Assembly: GCA_905234785.1 (NCBI GenBank)
Contig: CAJOIP010000002.1
Location: 62,001 to 126,000 of the forward strand
DNA length: 64,000 nucleotides
Origin: an uncultured Eggerthellaceae bacterium
GTDB lineage: Bacteria; Actinomycetota; Coriobacteriia; Coriobacteriales; Eggerthellaceae
Reading direction: 5' to 3'
Each line of letters opens with the position of its first letter. Positions within the stretch are counted from its first letter, which is position 1. The notes below the pieces were generated by a model. It was not told the DNA's origin. It saw only the letters and a list, made by a program, of their open reading frames with translations, and did not search any database. Positions 63,791 through 64,000 of the stretch are shown here, one piece after another. A program made the position numbers and the translations under genes.

Positions 63791-64000
63791 ATGGAACTGC
63801 TATCGGGCAACGAGGCCATTGCGCGAGGCGCATGGGAAGCAGGCGCTACAATCGGCGTTGCGTATCCCGGAACTCCATCGACCGAAACGATGGAGTCGTT
63901 TGCAACGTACGAAGACGTATATGCCGAATGGTGCACGAACGAGAAGGTCGCCGTGGAAGTGGGTATGGGCGCCTCTGCTGCCGGCGCGCGCGTGCTGGCA
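63791..64000 (+). CDS. iorA: Indolepyruvate:ferredoxin oxidoreductase alpha subunit, N-terminal part
   Basis: The first 70 codons are in the window; the frame is open at the end. MELLSGNEAIARGAWEAG, AYPGTPSTETME and the following NEKVAVEVGMGASAAGARVLA match the N-terminal pyruvate-oxidoreductase-like domain of IorA. The enzyme decarboxylates aryl pyruvates to aryl-acetyl-CoA and reduces ferredoxin, a step in aromatic amino-acid fermentation. The ATG has AGGGGAG upstream. Reduced ferredoxin from such enzymes could feed the Ech hydrogenase; iorB is expected just beyond. Confidence 0.85.
   Translation, partial: MELLSGNEAIARGAWEAGATIGVAYPGTPSTETMESFATYEDVYAEWCTNEKVAVEVGMGASAAGARVLA

Overview
The window looks like ordinary chromosome from a high-GC, anaerobic actinobacterium, most likely class Coriobacteriia (Eggerthellaceae-like). 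This is inferred from the GC-rich coding style, the actinobacterial order uvrC-rapZ-yvcK-whiA-gap-pgk-tpiA-secG, GTG/TTG starts, and fermentative/anaerobic enzymes (acetate kinase, phosphotransacetylase, ferredoxin-linked hydrogenase, superoxide-reductase-type protein, indolepyruvate:ferredoxin oxidoreductase). No species can be assigned from the sequence alone. No prophage, insertion sequence or CRISPR array was seen.

Layout. 1-3.6 kb: end of a ComM-type ATPase, then dprA, trmFO and xerC (DNA uptake, tRNA methylation, site-specific recombination). 3.7-12.3 kb: uvrA (with a LexA-like box), a membrane-anchored protein of unknown function, uvrC, rapZ, yvcK, whiA. 12.4-16 kb: glycolytic gap-pgk-tpiA and secG. 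16.1-17.5 kb: four tRNA genes (Leu, Val, Gly, Cys) with their terminators and a HAD phosphatase. 17.5-25 kb: an unknown membrane protein, TerC, a lipid kinase, RNase D, a membrane zinc peptidase, exonuclease VII (xseA/xseB) and ackA. 25-33.9 kb: copper ATPase and chaperone, a glycosyltransferase, pta, an aminotransferase-fold protein without the catalytic lysine, dinB and a DegV protein, with two arrays of one hairpin/tandem repeat family. 34-39.6 kb: ileS-lspA-rluD and coaBC. 39.6-48.7 kb: three consecutive very large cyclic-di-GMP signalling proteins. 48.8-52.7 kb: a HerA-like ATPase, a second DegV protein, a desulfoferrodoxin-like protein, and tRNA-Pro with a 58-bp duplication of its 3' end. 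52.9-58.8 kb: a complete six-gene Ech-type energy-converting [NiFe] hydrogenase operon. 58.9-64 kb: pgsA, a VanW-family protein, a D-Ala-D-Ala carboxypeptidase, a zinc-ribbon/FHA protein and the start of iorA.

How it fits together. The Ech hydrogenase would couple ferredoxin oxidation to proton reduction and ion pumping. Ferredoxin-reducing 2-oxoacid oxidoreductases such as IorA, and the Pta/AckA acetate pathway, suggest an amino-acid/organic-acid fermenter. The cyclic-di-GMP block and the envelope genes at the right end suggest regulated surface behaviour.

The observations I rate highest are: (1) a short C-terminal helical motif found three times in the hydrogenase EchD-like subunit and once at the end of the EchF-like subunit; (2) the lysine-to-glutamate replacement in the aminotransferase-fold protein; (3) the three-gene cyclic-di-GMP block with EAL domains placed before the GGDEF domain; (4) several families of intergenic palindromes, three long near-perfect inverted repeats, and the tRNA-Pro 3'-end duplication.
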